Part shown: piece by piece, positions 4,892 through 5,586 of the stretch
Numbering within the stretch: the first letter of the stretch is position 1
Layout: every line of letters starts with the position of its first letter
NCBI GenBank assembly: GCA_946183765.1
Contig: CAMHDC010000101.1
Location: 1-5,586, forward strand
DNA from: an uncultured Clostridia bacterium
Lineage (GTDB): Bacteria > Bacillota > Clostridia > Christensenellales > CAG-138
Length of the DNA: 5,586 bases
Direction: 5' to 3'
Position numbers and translations under genes: made by a program
Notes under the pieces: model-generated
Seen by the model: the letters and a program-made list of their open reading frames with translations, nothing else
The model's database searches: none
What the model was told of the DNA's origin: nothing

Positions 4892-5586
4892 ATGTTCCAT
4901 ACCCAATACGACAGTCCGGTGGGGCCCCTGACTTTGGAAAGCGACGGGACCGCCTTGACGGGCCTTTCCTTCGGCCCCTGCCAAGGATCGCGGACGGCTC
5001 TGCCCCTGTTCGACGACGCCTTCGCCTGGCTGGACGCCTATTTCGAGGGTCGGGACCCGGGCCCCACGCCGCCCCTTAAGCCGGCGGGCACGGCCTTTCA
5101 GCGGCGGGTATGGGCGGAGCTCGTCAAGGTCCCCTTCGGCGAGACCGTGAGCTACGGCGCGTTGGCCGGGGCGGCGGGCTGCGGCTCCCCCCGGGCCGTG
5201 GGCCAGGCGGTCCACATCAACCCCATCGCCATCCTGATCCCCTGCCATCGGGTCATCGGCGCGGACGGGAGCCTGACAGGCTTTGCGGGCGGCCTCGATA
5301 TAAAGCGTCGGCTCCTCATGCTGGAGGAGAGCCGCATGCGGCTGCTGTTCACCATGGATCGAGGCGATTGGGAGGAGGGCAAAAAGTCCTTTTCCCGCCC
5401 CTCGGCCCGGGCTGTCGTCATCCGGGACGGCCGGGTGGCCATGGTCTACAGCCAAAAGTTCCGCCACTACAAGTTCCCCGGCGGCGGCATCGAGGCGGGG
5501 GAGAGCCGGGAGGCGGCCCTCCTTCGGGAGGCCCGGGAGGAGGCGGGTTTAGTGCTGGATCCCCAGAGCGTCCGGCCCTACGGCTT
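4892..5586 (+). CDS. O6-alkylguanine-DNA alkyltransferase fused to Nudix hydrolase (3' end outside window)
   Basis: The open frame runs 231 codons from an ATG at 4892 to the right edge. Residues 1-148 are an Ogt/MGMT-type suicide alkyltransferase, which transfers alkyl groups from O6-alkylguanine in DNA to its own cysteine. It shows YDSPVGPL (6-13), FQRRVW, SYGALA, Arg101 in SPRAVGQ, Asn110 in NPIAILIPCHRV, and acceptor Cys118. Without a stop it continues at 149 (MRLLFTMDRGDW) into a Nudix domain with RPSARAVVI, KFPGGG (194-199) and a full Nudix box (G198, E204, R212, E213, E216, E217, G219). Such domains hydrolyse nucleoside-diphosphate-linked substrates. Either one fused protein is made, or also a separate Nudix product from the internal start at 5336. 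AAGGAGG (4879-4885) overlaps the comEC-like stop, and the 11-base gap suggests an operon. Each domain is secure; the Nudix substrate is unknown. Confidence 0.9.
   Translation, partial: MFHTQYDSPVGPLTLESDGTALTGLSFGPCQGSRTALPLFDDAFAWLDAYFEGRDPGPTPPLKPAGTAFQRRVWAELVKVPFGETVSYGALAGAAGCGSPRAVGQAVHINPIAILIPCHRVIGADGSLTGFAGGLDIKRRLLMLEESRMRLLFTMDRGDWEEGKKSFSRPSARAVVIRDGRVAMVYSQKFRHYKFPGGGIEAGESREAALLREAREEAGLVLDPQSVRPYG
5323..5338 (+). promoter_or_regulatory. Internal ribosome-binding site and ATG at the alkyltransferase-Nudix junction
   Basis: GGAGGAG (5323-5329) lies six bases before an in-frame ATG (5336-5338), where a stand-alone Nudix protein of this type would begin (MRLLF...). The GGAGGAG also encodes Glu-Glu of the alkyltransferase C-terminal LEES. 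This is well placed for internal initiation, though Glu-Glu codons often produce GAGGAG by chance. Confidence 0.5.
5336..5586 (+). other. Nudix hydrolase domain, possible separate translation product
   Basis: This is the Nudix portion of the fused frame, given separately because it may also be made alone. It has the form of independent Clostridia Nudix proteins that begin with a similar Met-x-Leu-Leu-Phe stretch, an Arg-Pro-Ser-Ala-Arg strand, then Lys-Phe-Pro-Gly-Gly-Gly and the Nudix box. The visible 83 codons end soon after the box, so the substrate-determining C-terminal half is not seen. Sanitation of damaged nucleotides would fit its DNA-repair partner but is inference. Confidence 0.6.

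Noticed and set aside
1..5586. tRNA or rRNA genes, CRISPR repeats, insertion sequences, attachment sites
   Set aside because: I saw no cloverleaf, no regularly spaced repeats, no transposase motifs and no flanking terminal repeats; nearly all bases are accounted for by genes and their signals.

Overview
The window is compact, GC-rich bacterial DNA with five genes and few non-coding bases. The genes and signals point to a GC-rich member of the Clostridia, probably an uncultivated gut-type lineage; this is inferred from gene content and style, with no taxonomic marker present. Supporting signs are a Shine-Dalgarno sequence (474-485) that pairs with 12 bases of the usual Firmicutes 16S rRNA tail, a short Cys-rich N-terminus on the Mrp protein of the kind common in Clostridia, and a Clostridia-style Nudix domain.

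Layout. Minus strand, read from the centre leftwards: a Sir2-family NAD-dependent protein deacylase (3335-2613), an Mrp/NBP35-type Fe-S carrier ATPase (2577-1747, with an alternative start at 2616 that overlaps the sirtuin stop), a strong hairpin (1706-1731), and a PAF-acetylhydrolase-like alpha/beta hydrolase (1685-558) closed by an intrinsic terminator (518-545). That terminator's T-tract is also the -35 region of a promoter for a fourth minus-strand gene, an unrecognised protein starting with TTG at 470 and leaving the window at base 1. Plus strand, read from the centre rightwards: a short ComEC/Rec2-type membrane protein lacking the usual C-terminal metallo-beta-lactamase domain (3414-4880), then, 11 bases later, an O6-alkylguanine-DNA alkyltransferase reading in frame into a Nudix hydrolase domain (4892 to beyond the right edge).

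The two transcription units diverge from a 78-base region (3336-3413) carrying two promoters arranged almost as mirror images. Each has a TATACT -10 box and a 17-base spacer, and each -10 lies so close to the ATG (6 and 8 bases) that both mRNAs are predicted to be leaderless or nearly so. A 7-base inverted repeat places one arm in each spacer and is a candidate shared operator.

The right-hand unit has a DNA theme: a DNA-uptake-type channel, repair of alkylated guanine, and possible nucleotide sanitation. The left-hand unit combines protein deacylation, Fe-S cluster handling and an esterase, with no obvious shared pathway. No RNA gene, mobile element or CRISPR array was seen. No wholly new system stands out. 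The most unusual items are the alkyltransferase-Nudix fusion with an internal ribosome-binding site and the back-to-back leaderless promoters.
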